Of a stretch of 64,000 nucleotides of DNA, positions 35,902 through 44,174 are shown in pieces; the stretch's first letter is position 1, and the number at the start of each line of letters is the position of its first letter. The DNA is from an uncultured Bacteroidales bacterium (lineage in GTDB: Bacteria; Bacteroidota; Bacteroidia; Bacteroidales; UBA932). The notes below the pieces were generated by a model. It worked only from the letters and a program-made list of their open reading frames with translations. It made no database searches and was not told the DNA's origin. The position numbers and the translations under genes were made by a program. The DNA is taken from NCBI GenBank assembly GCA_900320795.1, contig ONTQ01000003.1, positions 1-64,000 on the forward strand. The letters are read 5' to 3'.

Positions 35902-36025
35902 AAAAGGCCGCCGCGAAGGAATCCGGGTGTACGAATTCCTCCGCGGGCCGCTGACAGATGCTTTTGGCGAGGAGTTTTACTCGGCCTTGTCGGCCGCGGC
36001 CAGGATGCTCATGGCCGCCTCGTAG
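35902..36025 (+). pseudogene. Displaced 3' end of the DUF3109 gene (boundary copy C)
   Basis: The frame reads RREGIRVYEFLRGPLTDAFG and continues EEFYSALSAAARMLMAAS to a stop at 36025. It is the likely original C-terminus, now detached from its gene at 30322. It overlaps the end of the convergent DUF2007 gene by 49 bases. Confidence 0.8.
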
Positions 36026-36204
36026 TCATTTTCGTTCACTTTTACCTCGATGGGCTTTGCAAAACCCAGGGAAGGATAGGAAGAGTCGGCGCCGAAAACG
36101 CCGGCCGGGATACCGTTGTCTCCCAGGAGGGCGGCGACGATATCGGCCTGGACCTTCTCGTTGAAGGTGGCCACGGTTTTGAATTTCTGGGTATCAGTTG
36201 CCAT
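35977..36204 (-). CDS. DUF2007 family small protein
   Basis: 75 residues starting MATDTQKFKTVATF at 36204; upstream in-frame codons belong to the neighbouring gene. It carries the DUF2007 pattern, a ferredoxin-like fold with ADIVAALLGDNGIPAGVFG and KVNENDYEAAMSIL. DUF2007 proteins are sometimes described as putative signal-transducing, without firm evidence. It overlaps the preceding membrane-protein gene by 11 bases and is the last gene of the hemW operon. Its 3' end is the ancient DUF3109 overlap where the island entered. Confidence 0.8.
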   Translation of the reverse strand: MATDTQKFKTVATFNEKVQADIVAALLGDNGIPAGVFGADSSYPSLGFAKPIEVKVNENDYEAAMSILAAADKAE

Positions 36205-36664
36205 AGTCGTTGATTTTATGGTCGATTGCCATGACGATGCGGGACAAATCCCGTACCAGACCTTCGGCCTGGAAGCCGCCCAGCACGGGCCGGAGGGTAA
36301 TGGTGTCTTCCCACAGCCGCATGGCGCGCGCAAAGGCCGATGTCAGGTGGTACCTGCGCCCTCCGTCTTCCGTCTGCCCGGCCATTTCATACCCCCGGGA
36401 TGCCATGGCCGCGTCGATGGCGCTCCACTGCTCCGCAGGGTCTCCCTGCGCCCGGATGTTGCGCTTGCCGTACCCGAAGAAAGGGTAGGCGAAACTCATC
36501 ACCAGAAAGAGGCCGAAGATGTAGCCGATGGACGTCCAGCCGTGCTGGAAAGCCACCGCCACGTCCTTGGAGACGAAGCCCGTAAGCATGAGGGCCCCGA
36601 TGATGAGGACGAACAGGAGGGTAATCTGAAGAAAATATTTGAGGGCTCTTCTAAGGTATGTCAT
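36194..36664 (-). CDS. Small membrane protein (156 aa)
   Basis: Starts at 36664 (MTYLRRALKYFLQ), overlapping the hemW stop as ATGA. Two transmembrane helices (about 10-30 and 45-65) are followed by a soluble alpha/beta tail of about 90 residues. No family is recognised with confidence; similar small proteins occur beside hemW in Bacteroidales. Confidence 0.7.
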   Translation of the reverse strand: MTYLRRALKYFLQITLLFVLIIGALMLTGFVSKDVAVAFQHGWTSIGYIFGLFLVMSFAYPFFGYGKRNIRAQGDPAEQWSAIDAAMASRGYEMAGQTEDGGRRYHLTSAFARAMRLWEDTITLRPVLGGFQAEGLVRDLSRIVMAIDHKINDYGN

Positions 36665-37737
36665 ACAAGTTCTCTTATGATTTCGTCGGAAACAAAGAAA
36701 TGGTCTTCCGGGATGCGGTAACGCCGGCCCGCCCGGCACAGGGCTCCTTCGCGGACAAGCCGTTCGACATCCTCTTTCCGGCAGTTGGCCAGGAGGAACT
36801 CTCCGTCGATGCCTTTGGCCGTTCGGAGGGCCAGCATGAGGGTTTCCACCTTCTCGTCTTCCAGGCTAAGGGCCTCACAGGTTTGCGTATAGCCTTCCAG
36901 GGTGGCACTGTTCCAACTGCGGCCGCGTCCGCTGAAAGAGTGGGCCGACGGACCCAGCCCCACATAGGGCCGGCGGGCCCAGTAGCCGCCGTTGTGGACG
37001 GCCTCGAACCCGGGTTTGGCAAAGTTGGAAATCTCGTAGTGGTGGAATCCGGCGGCGGCCATCTTCCGGCAGAGGATGTCGTACTGATGGCGGCACGTTT
37101 CGTCGGAGGCTTCCTCGTACTCTCCGTTTTCCAGCTGCATGGCCAGCACATTATCCCCTTCCACGGTGAGCTGGTAGCAGGAAATGTGCTCGGGGCCCAG
37201 CGCAATGGCCTGGTCGATGGTGTTTTCCCAGACTTCATCCGACAGGTTGGAAAGGCCGAAGATAAGGTCTATGCTCACGTTCTCGAAACCGGCCTGGCGA
37301 ACCAGGCGGAAGGCTTCCCTGGCGCCCTCTGCGCTGTGGCGGCGGTTCATCCAGCGGAGCAGGTCGTCATCGAAAGACTGGATTCCCATGCTCATGCGGT
37401 TCACGCCCAGCTGGCGGAGGCTTTCCACATAGGGAAGGCCTTTCTCCACGATGTCTTCCGGATTGGCTTCCAGCGTGAATTCCGTGTAGGGACCGCCATG
37501 GCCGCATTCTTCCAGCGTGAGGAGGATGCGGGTGAGATAAGACAGGGGCAGCACGGAAGGTGTGCCGCCCCCGAAGTACAGGGTCTTGAGTTCATCGTCC
37601 ATTTCCGCCGCCCGGCGCCGGATTTCCGCGCACACCTGGCCGGTGTAACTTTCGAACATGCCGCCGCCCGGGATTTCGGAGTAGAAATCGCAGTAGGTGC
37701 AGAAACTCTTGCAGAAAGGGACGTGAATGTAAATCAT
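36661..37737 (-). CDS. hemW: Radical SAM heme chaperone HemW
   Basis: 358 residues from the ATG at 37737 (MIYIHVPFCKSFCTYCDFYS); upstream codons lie in the previous gene. The CxxxCxxC cluster (FCKSFCTYCDF), YFGGGTPSVL and a GLGPSAHSF segment identify the HemN/HemW family. HemW binds heme and delivers it to respiratory enzymes; it is often mislabelled oxygen-independent coproporphyrinogen oxidase. It starts 1 base after the stop codon of the coiled-coil membrane protein gene. Confidence 0.93.
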   Translation of the reverse strand: MIYIHVPFCKSFCTYCDFYSEIPGGGMFESYTGQVCAEIRRRAAEMDDELKTLYFGGGTPSVLPLSYLTRILLTLEECGHGGPYTEFTLEANPEDIVEKGLPYVESLRQLGVNRMSMGIQSFDDDLLRWMNRRHSAEGAREAFRLVRQAGFENVSIDLIFGLSNLSDEVWENTIDQAIALGPEHISCYQLTVEGDNVLAMQLENGEYEEASDETCRHQYDILCRKMAAAGFHHYEISNFAKPGFEAVHNGGYWARRPYVGLGPSAHSFSGRGRSWNSATLEGYTQTCEALSLEDEKVETLMLALRTAKGIDGEFLLANCRKEDVERLVREGALCRAGRRYRIPEDHFFVSDEIIRELV

Positions 37738-37738
37738 A

Positions 37739-38650
37739 TTATCTGAGCATGCATTCGGCCCGGCCCAGCGGGCCTTTCTCCGTGTACACTTCCAGCGTAT
37801 AGACGCCCTTGGTGAATTCACCGGTGTCGTTGATGTAGATGGAAAGGTCCACTTCGCTGCCTTCGTAGTCCACCTCGCGGGAAGCGGTGGCCTGCAGGGG
37901 AACGCCGTTGGCCATGAAGTCCACGGATTCGTTGTTGATGAGGAGGAGCCCCTCCGGATCTTTCACCCGCACATACACGCGCACGGGGCCGCGGTCGGCC
38001 AGGGAGTTCTCCACCAGCGACAGGTTGGCCACCATGTAGCGTACGCGGCTGTGGCGGTCTCCGGCCTTGTCGTTGCTGTAGTGGCCCACCAGGGAAATGG
38101 CGCGGGCCTTGAGCACCTTGCCGGCGTTGACCTGGGAGGAGAGGTTCTCCACCTGGGCGGTGAGTTCTTCGTTGACACGGCGGCTTTCGGCGGCTTCCTT
38201 GCGGGCGGCCGCAGCATCGGCCGTGAGGCGTTTGTTCAAGGTGTTCAGGGAGTCAATCTGGACAATGTAGCCCTTCATGATGGCACGCAGGGTACCCAGT
38301 TCCTTTTCGTACTGACGGATTTTTGCGCGGTTGGTGGCCTCTGTCTTGGACAGTTTGTCGATGAGCATGGCCACTTGTTCGCGGGAGGTGTCCAACTGGT
38401 GGTTGATGCTCTCGTAGTCTGAGTTCAGGGTATTGAAATCGTTCTGGAGTTCTACCATCTGCTGGGCCAGTTCGGCCTTTTCTCCTTCCAGGTCCTTGAC
38501 AAGGGCATTGCGCTGGTACAGCATGTAGCCAAGGACACCGGCCAGTATCAGGGCGATGGCGGCCAGGATGGTCATCAGGGTACGGGGGCCCTTTTTCTCT
38601 TTTCTTTCGCGTTCTTCACGCTCTATTCTCTCGAGGGGATCTTCTACCAT
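37739..38650 (-). CDS. Coiled-coil inner-membrane protein
   Basis: 303 residues. A charged N-terminus (ERIEREERERKEKK) precedes one membrane helix (about 25-45), a long coiled coil (about 50-175) and a beta-rich C-terminal domain (about 185-303; VRVYVRVKDPEGLLLINN). The arrangement is known from conserved Bacteroidetes proteins of unknown function. First gene of the operon with hemW. Confidence 0.75.
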   Translation of the reverse strand: MVEDPLERIEREERERKEKKGPRTLMTILAAIALILAGVLGYMLYQRNALVKDLEGEKAELAQQMVELQNDFNTLNSDYESINHQLDTSREQVAMLIDKLSKTEATNRAKIRQYEKELGTLRAIMKGYIVQIDSLNTLNKRLTADAAAARKEAAESRRVNEELTAQVENLSSQVNAGKVLKARAISLVGHYSNDKAGDRHSRVRYMVANLSLVENSLADRGPVRVYVRVKDPEGLLLINNESVDFMANGVPLQATASREVDYEGSEVDLSIYINDTGEFTKGVYTLEVYTEKGPLGRAECMLR

Positions 38651-38674
38651 AGTGTTTTCAGTTTATTATTTTGA

Positions 38675-38692
38675 CAAATATAGTTATATTTG
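38675..38692. promoter_or_regulatory. Overlapping divergent promoters of the coiled-coil and M24 genes
   Basis: The minus strand has TATATTTG at 38682-38675 and the plus strand has TATATTTG at 38685-38692. The two -7 elements are only 2 bases apart, so they probably compete. Confidence 0.55.
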
Positions 38693-38715
38693 TGCAAATA
38701 ACATGCTAATCGGCC

Positions 38716-40512
38716 ATGGAAAATGTCAATTACGCCCGTGTGGAAGCCCTTCGCGCCCTCATGCAGGAGAACGGATGGGATATCGTTATTCTGACCGGCA
38801 GCGACCCGCATGCCAGCGAGTATCCGGCCGCCCGCTGGAAACAGGTGGAGTGGCTTTCCGGCTTTACCGGGGAAGCCGGTGACATCGTGGTCACCCGGGA
38901 CCATGCCGGCCTGTGGACGGACACCCGGTATTTCATCCAGGCCCATAAGCAGTTGGAGGGCACCGGAATCGTGCTTCACAAGATGCGTGTTCCGGAGCAG
39001 GTGCCCATTCCGGAGTGGATTGCTTCGCTGGAAATGGACGAGCCCGTCATCGCCGTGGACGGCCTGTGCCAGAGTGTGGGGGCCATCGATACGCTCCGGG
39101 CGGCGGTACCGTCGGCCGTTGTCGTCGCCGTGCCGGACTTGCTGTCGGCCCTTTGGGAAGACCGTCCTGCCATCCCCTCCACCCCCATCATCACCCTCGG
39201 GGAAGACCTCACCGGAGAAAGCCGGGAGGCGCGCCTCCGCTGGCTTCGCAAGTGGCTCATCCGCCAGGGGGCCGATGCCATCCTCCTCACCGCTTTGGAC
39301 GAGATTGCCTGGCTCCTGAATGTCCGCGGGCAGGACATTGACTACAATCCGCTGGTCATCTCCTACCTTCTGGTCACCATGGACGATGCGTACTGGTTTG
39401 TCCGCAAGGACGCTTACGAAGATCCGGATTCCGAGACGGACGACAGCTTCCGCGAACTCCAGGCCGACGGAGTTACCATCTGCGACTACACGGATGTCCA
39501 TTTCAATCTCTCTTCGCTCAGGGACAGCGGCGTGGACCGTATCTGCGTGGACTTTTCCACCCTCAATGTCACGCTGCGCGGCGCTTTGGACGACGGACCG
39601 GAAGTGGTGTCCGTCACCTCTCCCATCCCGCTTCGGAAAGCCGTTAAAAACAGCGTGGAGATTGATGGAATGCGGGAAGCCCATCTGGAAGACGGACTGG
39701 TGATGGAGCAGTTCCTGTACTGGGTTTCCCGGCATGCGGGCATGGTGAACGAGTGGGAGGCCGCCCAGTATCTGGGCAGCCTGCGGGCAAAGGTTCCCGG
39801 TTACAGGGGAGACAGTTTCGAAACGATATCGGCCTACGGGCCTTCGGCGGCGCTGCCGCATTATGTAACGCCGCGCTCCGGGTCGGCCCTGCTGGAGGCG
39901 CGGGGACTGTATCTGTGCGATTCCGGCGGGCAGTATCTTTTTGGCACGACGGACATTACGCGTACCGTTCCGCTGGGACCGTGTACCCCGTTGGAAAAGG
40001 AAGACTATACGCTGGTCCTGAAAGGCCACATAGACCTTTCTATGGCCGTATTCCCGCGGGGAACGGCCGGATGCCAGATAGACGCGCTGGCCCGCGAACC
40101 CCTATGGAGGGCCAAACGCAATTTCGGCCATGGGACCGGCCACGGCGTAGGCTTTTTCCTGGGTGTGCACGAGGGACCACAGGATATCCGGCAAAACTTC
40201 AATTCCGTGGTCCTGGAGCCCGGAATGATCTGTTCGGACGAACCCGGCATCTACCGGGAAGGCATGCACGGAATCCGGCACGAGAATCTGCTTCTGTGCC
40301 GAGCCGTGGGGGATAATGAGTTTGGCTCCTGGCTGGGATTTGAACCGCTGACCCTGTGCCATTACGACACTTCCTGCCTGGAGGTTCCGCTCCTGACGGC
40401 CGACGAGCGGGAGTGGCTCAATGCGTATAACGAACGCGTTTACCAGACGCTCAGCCCCCGCCTTCCGGCAGAGGTGGCCGCCTGGCTGCGCACGAAGACC
40501 TTACCGGTCTAG
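38716..40512 (+). CDS. Xaa-Pro aminopeptidase (M24B)
   Basis: 598 residues, the long two-creatinase-domain form seen in eukaryotic and Bacteroidetes enzymes. It removes an N-terminal residue before proline. The C-terminal pita-bread domain keeps the metal ligands: Asp pair in YLCDSGGQYLFGTTDITR, His in GTGHGVGFFLGVHEGP, and Glu residues in DEPGIYREG and RHENLLL. No signal peptide, so it is cytoplasmic. It converges with the YtxH gene with a 4-base overlap. Confidence 0.92.
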   Translation: MENVNYARVEALRALMQENGWDIVILTGSDPHASEYPAARWKQVEWLSGFTGEAGDIVVTRDHAGLWTDTRYFIQAHKQLEGTGIVLHKMRVPEQVPIPEWIASLEMDEPVIAVDGLCQSVGAIDTLRAAVPSAVVVAVPDLLSALWEDRPAIPSTPIITLGEDLTGESREARLRWLRKWLIRQGADAILLTALDEIAWLLNVRGQDIDYNPLVISYLLVTMDDAYWFVRKDAYEDPDSETDDSFRELQADGVTICDYTDVHFNLSSLRDSGVDRICVDFSTLNVTLRGALDDGPEVVSVTSPIPLRKAVKNSVEIDGMREAHLEDGLVMEQFLYWVSRHAGMVNEWEAAQYLGSLRAKVPGYRGDSFETISAYGPSAALPHYVTPRSGSALLEARGLYLCDSGGQYLFGTTDITRTVPLGPCTPLEKEDYTLVLKGHIDLSMAVFPRGTAGCQIDALAREPLWRAKRNFGHGTGHGVGFFLGVHEGPQDIRQNFNSVVLEPGMICSDEPGIYREGMHGIRHENLLLCRAVGDNEFGSWLGFEPLTLCHYDTSCLEVPLLTADEREWLNAYNERVYQTLSPRLPAEVAAWLRTKTLPV

Positions 40513-40859
40513 GCCTCTTCGCAGGCCTCCGGTTCTGCGACCGCTTCTTCCTTGGCCAGGGCTTCTTCCAACTTGGCCAGCTGGGCCAGGATGGCCTGGC
40601 GTGCTTCTTCTTTGAGTTCTCCGCCTTGCTCCTGAAGGGTTTTCTTGAGTTTGTTTGCCTCGATGCGGGCGTAGCGGTAGCGAACACGGGCGTCGTGCGC
40701 GAATTCGCCCAGGCCTTCCTTGGCCTCGTCATAGCCTTCGGCGGCCGCTTCCATGATCTTTTTGCGGGTGACTTCACCTTTCTCGGGGGCGAAGAGGATG
40801 CCGGCAAGGGCTCCGACGGCCGCACCGGCGATAAAGCCTAACAGGGATTCGGTTTTCAT
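40509..40859 (-). CDS. YtxH domain-containing protein
   Basis: 116 residues. An N-terminal Gly/Ala-rich hydrophobic segment (LLGFIAGAAVGALAGILFAP) followed by EKGEVTRKKI is the YtxH signature. A long helical, charged tail follows. YtxH-like proteins are linked to general stress in Bacillus; the role here is unknown. It lies 12 bases after pyrH. Confidence 0.8.
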   Translation of the reverse strand: MKTESLLGFIAGAAVGALAGILFAPEKGEVTRKKIMEAAAEGYDEAKEGLGEFAHDARVRYRYARIEANKLKKTLQEQGGELKEEARQAILAQLAKLEEALAKEEAVAEPEACEEA

Positions 40860-40871
40860 GGGTCTTTCTGA

Positions 40872-41576
40872 TTAAGGATGTACTAAAGTTCCGACTTTTT
40901 CTCCGTTGAGGAGTTTGGTGAGGTTTCCGGTGGCGTTCATGTCGAAAACGATGATGGGCATGCCGCCGTCGCTGCACAGGGCATAAGCCGTCTGGTCCAT
41001 TACCTTGAGGTGCTTGGAGATGGCTTCGTCGAAGGTGAGTTCCTCATATTTGACGGCGGAGGGGTCCTTTTCGGGATCGGCCGTATAGACACCGTCCACG
41101 CGGGTTCCTTTCAGGAGGGCGTCCGCGCCGATTTCCAGGGCCCGCAGGGCGGCGCCGCTGTCGGTGGTGAAGAAAGGATTGCCGGTGCCGCCGGCGATGA
41201 GGGCTACGCCGCCGCGCTCCAGTACCTTTACAGCCTCGTCCCTCATGTAATATTTGGCGTGCGGCTCCATGGGGGTAGAGGTAAATACTTCGGCCTCAAC
41301 GCCTTCGGATTTAATGAACATTTTGAGGGCCAGGGAGTTGATGACGGTGGCCAGCATGCCCATCTTGTCCCCGTCCACCCGGTCGAAGCCCTTGCCGACG
41401 CCCTGCAGGCCGCGGAAAATGTTTCCGCCGCCGTTGACGATGGCTATCTGCAGGCCGGCTTTGGCCGCTGCAGCGATTTCTTTGGCATATTTTTCCAACC
41501 AGGCAGTATCCAGGCCTTTTCCGGCAGGGCCGCCCAGGCTCTCACCCGATAGTTTCAGAAGTACGCGCTTATACAT
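40872..41576 (-). CDS. pyrH: UMP kinase
   Basis: 234 residues from the ATG at 41576 (MYKRVLLKLSGESLGG); the frame extends upstream without gene character. Amino-acid-kinase family: VNGGGNIFRG, DKMGMLATVINSLAL, GTGNPFFTTDSGAALRA, TRVDGVYTADPEKD. It converts UMP to UDP in pyrimidine synthesis and is normally inhibited by UTP. In many bacteria it sits with frr or tsf, which is not the case here. Confidence 0.97.
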   Translation of the reverse strand: MYKRVLLKLSGESLGGPAGKGLDTAWLEKYAKEIAAAAKAGLQIAIVNGGGNIFRGLQGVGKGFDRVDGDKMGMLATVINSLALKMFIKSEGVEAEVFTSTPMEPHAKYYMRDEAVKVLERGGVALIAGGTGNPFFTTDSGAALRALEIGADALLKGTRVDGVYTADPEKDPSAVKYEELTFDEAISKHLKVMDQTAYALCSDGGMPIIVFDMNATGNLTKLLNGEKVGTLVHP

Positions 41577-41595
41577 ATTGTCTTTAGATTTGTAA

Positions 41596-41644
41596 CAAAA
41601 GTACCCAAATAGTGGGAAAAATCCAAGAAAGATTCCTATATTTG
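41596..41644. promoter_or_regulatory. Divergent -7 elements for pyrH and sdhC
   Basis: The minus-strand TACTTTTG (41603-41596) lies 20 bases before the pyrH start. The plus-strand TATATTTG (41637-41644) lies 29 bases before the sdhC start. Confidence 0.55.
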
Positions 41645-41672
41645 CATACTTGAATAACAATGAACAACTATA

Positions 41673-42440
41673 ATGGCTAATTTCTTAACCTCATCTATCG
41701 GCAAGAAGTTCATCCAGAGTGTCTCTGGCGCATTCCTTATTATCTTCCTGCTTTTGCACGGCACCATCAATTTCTTCTCGGTTATCGATTCCATGCATGG
41801 CAATTTCGGCAAAGTTGCGGCCGATAACATGCCTTATACACATGGAGACGGCTGGTTCCAGCTGGGTTGCGACTTCATGTCCTCACCCGTGATCGACATT
41901 ATGGTTCCCATCCTGGCCCTCGGTATCCTGCTCCATATCTGCTATGGCATCTGGCTGTCTGTGGACAACCTTCGCCGTCGTGGCGGTCTCAAGCGTTATG
42001 AGGTGGCTTCCAAGGCTAAAAATGATAGCTGGAGCGCCAAGAATATGGCAGTCCTGGGCGTTGTCATCCTGGGCTTCCTCTGCTTCCACCTTACCCATTT
42101 CTGGGCCAAGATGCAGCTGCAGGAATTCATGGGCAGTGAGGCCGAGAATCCCTACTATCTCCTCATTTCCACCTTTGGTCACTGGTGGGTCCTTGCCCTG
42201 TACATCGTCTGGTTCGTGGCCCTTTGGCTGCATTTGAACCATGGTTTCTGGAGCATGTTCCAGACCATCGGCTGGAATAACAAGAAATGGCTGCCCCGCC
42301 TGCGTGTCATCGGCATTATCGTGAGCACCTGCATCGTGCTGCTGTTTGTGTGCACCGCTGTAAACGCCTATGTGGAAGCCACTACCATCACTGCTTCCCA
42401 TCAGTGGACGGAGCCTTTGCTCGCCAGCATGAATTTCTAA
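41673..42440 (+). CDS. sdhC: Succinate dehydrogenase/fumarate reductase cytochrome b subunit
   Basis: 255 residues with five predicted membrane helices and several His in them (LLLHGTINFF, HICYGIWLSV, HLTHFWAK, HLNHGFWSMFQTIGW), the diheme anchor type of Bacteroidetes. It anchors the flavoprotein and iron-sulfur subunits and transfers electrons to or from quinone. The usual sdhA and sdhB partners do not follow; the next gene is trpB with its own promoter. The partners must be elsewhere on the chromosome. Confidence 0.9.
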   Translation: MANFLTSSIGKKFIQSVSGAFLIIFLLLHGTINFFSVIDSMHGNFGKVAADNMPYTHGDGWFQLGCDFMSSPVIDIMVPILALGILLHICYGIWLSVDNLRRRGGLKRYEVASKAKNDSWSAKNMAVLGVVILGFLCFHLTHFWAKMQLQEFMGSEAENPYYLLISTFGHWWVLALYIVWFVALWLHLNHGFWSMFQTIGWNNKKWLPRLRVIGIIVSTCIVLLFVCTAVNAYVEATTITASHQWTEPLLASMNF

Positions 42441-42456
42441 AAAAAATCACAAATCA

Positions 42457-42488
42457 TTTGGATTTATCATTCCAATTCTCCATCTTTG
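42457..42488 (+). promoter_or_regulatory. Promoter of the trp leader
   Basis: TTTG (42457-42460), a 20-base spacer and CATCTTTG (42481-42488, one mismatch to TAnnTTTG). Transcription would begin only a few bases before the leader peptide ATG at 42497. Confidence 0.6.
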
Positions 42489-42496
42489 TGACAGAT

Positions 42497-42553
42497 ATGA
42501 GAAATAACATGGTCAATAACGCTTGGTGGCGCACTTGCAGTTCAGTCCTGTAA
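42497..42553 (+). CDS. Trp leader peptide
   Basis: An 18-residue frame, MRNNMVNNAWWRTCSSVL, with two adjacent Trp codons (42524-42529) and TAA at 42551-42553. It lies between a promoter and a terminator upstream of trpB, and the bases just after the Trp codons can pair with the antiterminator strand. This is the arrangement of a translation-sensing attenuator: a ribosome stalled at the Trp codons would cover region 1. Confidence 0.8.
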   Translation: MRNNMVNNAWWRTCSSVL

Positions 42554-42621
42554 GTCGCTTCGCCGTAGTTATACCATAACAAGATAAAACAGCACGCTGA
42601 CTTACAGTGTGCTGTTTTTTT
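42533..42621 (+). promoter_or_regulatory. Trp attenuator: alternative RNA pairings and terminator
   Basis: Region 1 ACTTGCAG (42533-42540) can pair with region 2 CTGTAAGT (42548-42555, one G-U). Region 2 CTGTAAGTC (42548-42556) pairs perfectly with region 3 GACTTACAG (42599-42607). The terminator is a 14-bp stem (42586-42599 with 42605-42618, one G-U) followed by a T-run to 42621; region 3 covers its loop. With little charged tRNA-Trp, 2:3 should form and transcription continue into trpB. Confidence 0.8.
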
Positions 42622-42648
42622 AGATTCTTCGCTTCGCTCAGAATGACA
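42622..42648 (+). repeat. Dispersed 27-bp repeat copy
   Basis: It matches the reverse complement of 52812-52838 with two mismatches (GATTCTTCGCTTCGCTCAG core). Just after it, two imperfect copies of an AACAGATAACTGAATGAA-like unit fill the gap to trpB. Confidence 0.7.
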
Positions 42649-42729
42649 GAATAACAGAATAACTGAATGAATAGCAGAATAACAGATAACTGAATGAAAA
42701 AACAATAACTTATATAAAACGATAGCATT

Positions 42730-44094
42730 ATGAAACAGAAAAAGTACCTCCTGCCGGAATCTGAGATTCCCACCCATTATTTCAACATCCAGGCCGTGAT
42801 GCCCAACAAGCCGCTTCCTTTCCTGAATCCCGCTACCCGGGAGCCCTTGAAGCCAGAAGACCTGTATCCCGTTTTCGTGGAAGAGTGCGCCCGCCAGGAA
42901 CTCAATCAGAAAGATGAATGGATCCCCATCCCGGAGGAAGTACGGGAGCAATATGCCGCCTATCGCTGTACTCCGCTCGTACGGGCCTACGAATTGGAAG
43001 AGGCCCTGGGTACCCCCGCCCACATTTTTTTCAAGAATGAGAGCGTGAGCCCGGCCGGCAGCCATAAGCTGAATTCGGCCCTGGCGCAGGCCTATTATGC
43101 CAAGAAGCAGGGAATTACCAACATCACCACCGAGACTGGTGCCGGCCAGTGGGGCGGTGCTCTCAGTTATGCCGCCAAGAAATTCGGCCTGGACTGCGCC
43201 GTATATATGGTCAAGGTCAGTTACAACCAGAAACCCTACCGCCGCAGCATCATGCAGACCTTCGGCGCCGCCATCACCGCGTCCCCGTCCATGAGCACCC
43301 GCGCCGGCAAGGATATCCTTACCCGGAACCCCAATGACCAGGGCTCCCTGGGCTGCGCCATTTCGGAAGCCATGGAACTGGCGCTGACTACGCCCAACTG
43401 CAAGTACACCCTGGGTTCCGTGCTCAACCATGTTTGCATGCACCAGACGGTAATCGGCCTGGAGGCGGAGAAGCAGATGGCCATGACCGGAGAGTATCCG
43501 GACATCGTAATCGGCTGTTTCGGCGGCGGTTCCAATTTCTCAGGCATTGCCTTCCCCTTCATGCGCCACAACATCCGGGATGGAAAGAAGACCCGCTTCA
43601 TCGCTGCCGAACCGGCCAGTTGCCCCAAGCTCACCCGCGGCAAGTTCGAGTATGACTTTGCCGATGAGGCCGGTATGACCCCGCTTCTCCCCATGTTCAC
43701 CCTGGGCCATACTTTCAAGCCCGCCACCATCCATGCAGGCGGCCTGCGTTATCACGGCGCCGGCGTCATCCTGTCCCAATTGATGAAGGACGGTTACATG
43801 GAGGCCATTGACCTGCACCAGAGCGAAACCTTCAAGGCCGGTATTCTCTTTGCCCAGACCGAGGGTATCATCCCTGCTCCGGAGAGCTGCCATGCTATTG
43901 CCGCCACCATCCGTGAGGCCCTCAAGTGCAAGGAAACCGGTGAGCAGAAGACCATTCTCTTCAACCTTTCCGGACACGGTTTCGTAGATATGTCCGCCTA
44001 CGACCAGTACATCTCCGGCGAACTGCAGGATTACAAGATTACCGACGAAGAACTGGCCAAATACATCAAGAGTGCCGATGTCCTGAACCAGTAA
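42730..44094 (+). CDS. trpB: Tryptophan synthase beta chain, TrpB2 type
   Basis: PLP-dependent enzyme of 454 residues, longer than classic TrpB and of the TrpB2 subfamily, which works without TrpA in many organisms. The PLP lysine is in SPAGSHKLNSA. Phosphate-binding is by CFGGGSNFSG, and TTETGAGQWGGAL carries the substrate-loop Glu. It makes Trp from indole and Ser. No trpA or other trp genes adjoin it. It lies behind a Trp-codon attenuator, so expression should rise when Trp is scarce. Confidence 0.93.
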   Translation: MKQKKYLLPESEIPTHYFNIQAVMPNKPLPFLNPATREPLKPEDLYPVFVEECARQELNQKDEWIPIPEEVREQYAAYRCTPLVRAYELEEALGTPAHIFFKNESVSPAGSHKLNSALAQAYYAKKQGITNITTETGAGQWGGALSYAAKKFGLDCAVYMVKVSYNQKPYRRSIMQTFGAAITASPSMSTRAGKDILTRNPNDQGSLGCAISEAMELALTTPNCKYTLGSVLNHVCMHQTVIGLEAEKQMAMTGEYPDIVIGCFGGGSNFSGIAFPFMRHNIRDGKKTRFIAAEPASCPKLTRGKFEYDFADEAGMTPLLPMFTLGHTFKPATIHAGGLRYHGAGVILSQLMKDGYMEAIDLHQSETFKAGILFAQTEGIIPAPESCHAIAATIREALKCKETGEQKTILFNLSGHGFVDMSAYDQYISGELQDYKITDEELAKYIKSADVLNQ

Positions 44095-44174
44095 TTCTGC
44101 CGGCCTCTTTTGCTTGTGCCAGGCTTTGGCTCAAGCATTCATCGGCTGATCTACAGACACTTGCAATAATTACT

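Larger units (their letters stand above)
30900..35997. mobile_element. Inserted island in the 3' end of the DUF3109 gene
   Basis: The two 96-bp copies are offset by exactly 5098 bp, so one copy plus the DNA between them is extra. Contents from left to right: an integrase-start-like fragment, an RHS-repeat fragment, a 58-bp partial copy of the boundary, the glycosidase fusion gene, and a second RHS fragment. Without it the DUF3109 and DUF2007 genes would overlap at their 3' ends. The mechanism is not proven: site-specific integration, or recombination between repeats. Confidence 0.65.

Noticed and set aside
30900..35997. Prophage or conjugative element
   Set aside because: No structural, replication or transfer genes; only fragments and one glycosidase gene are present.
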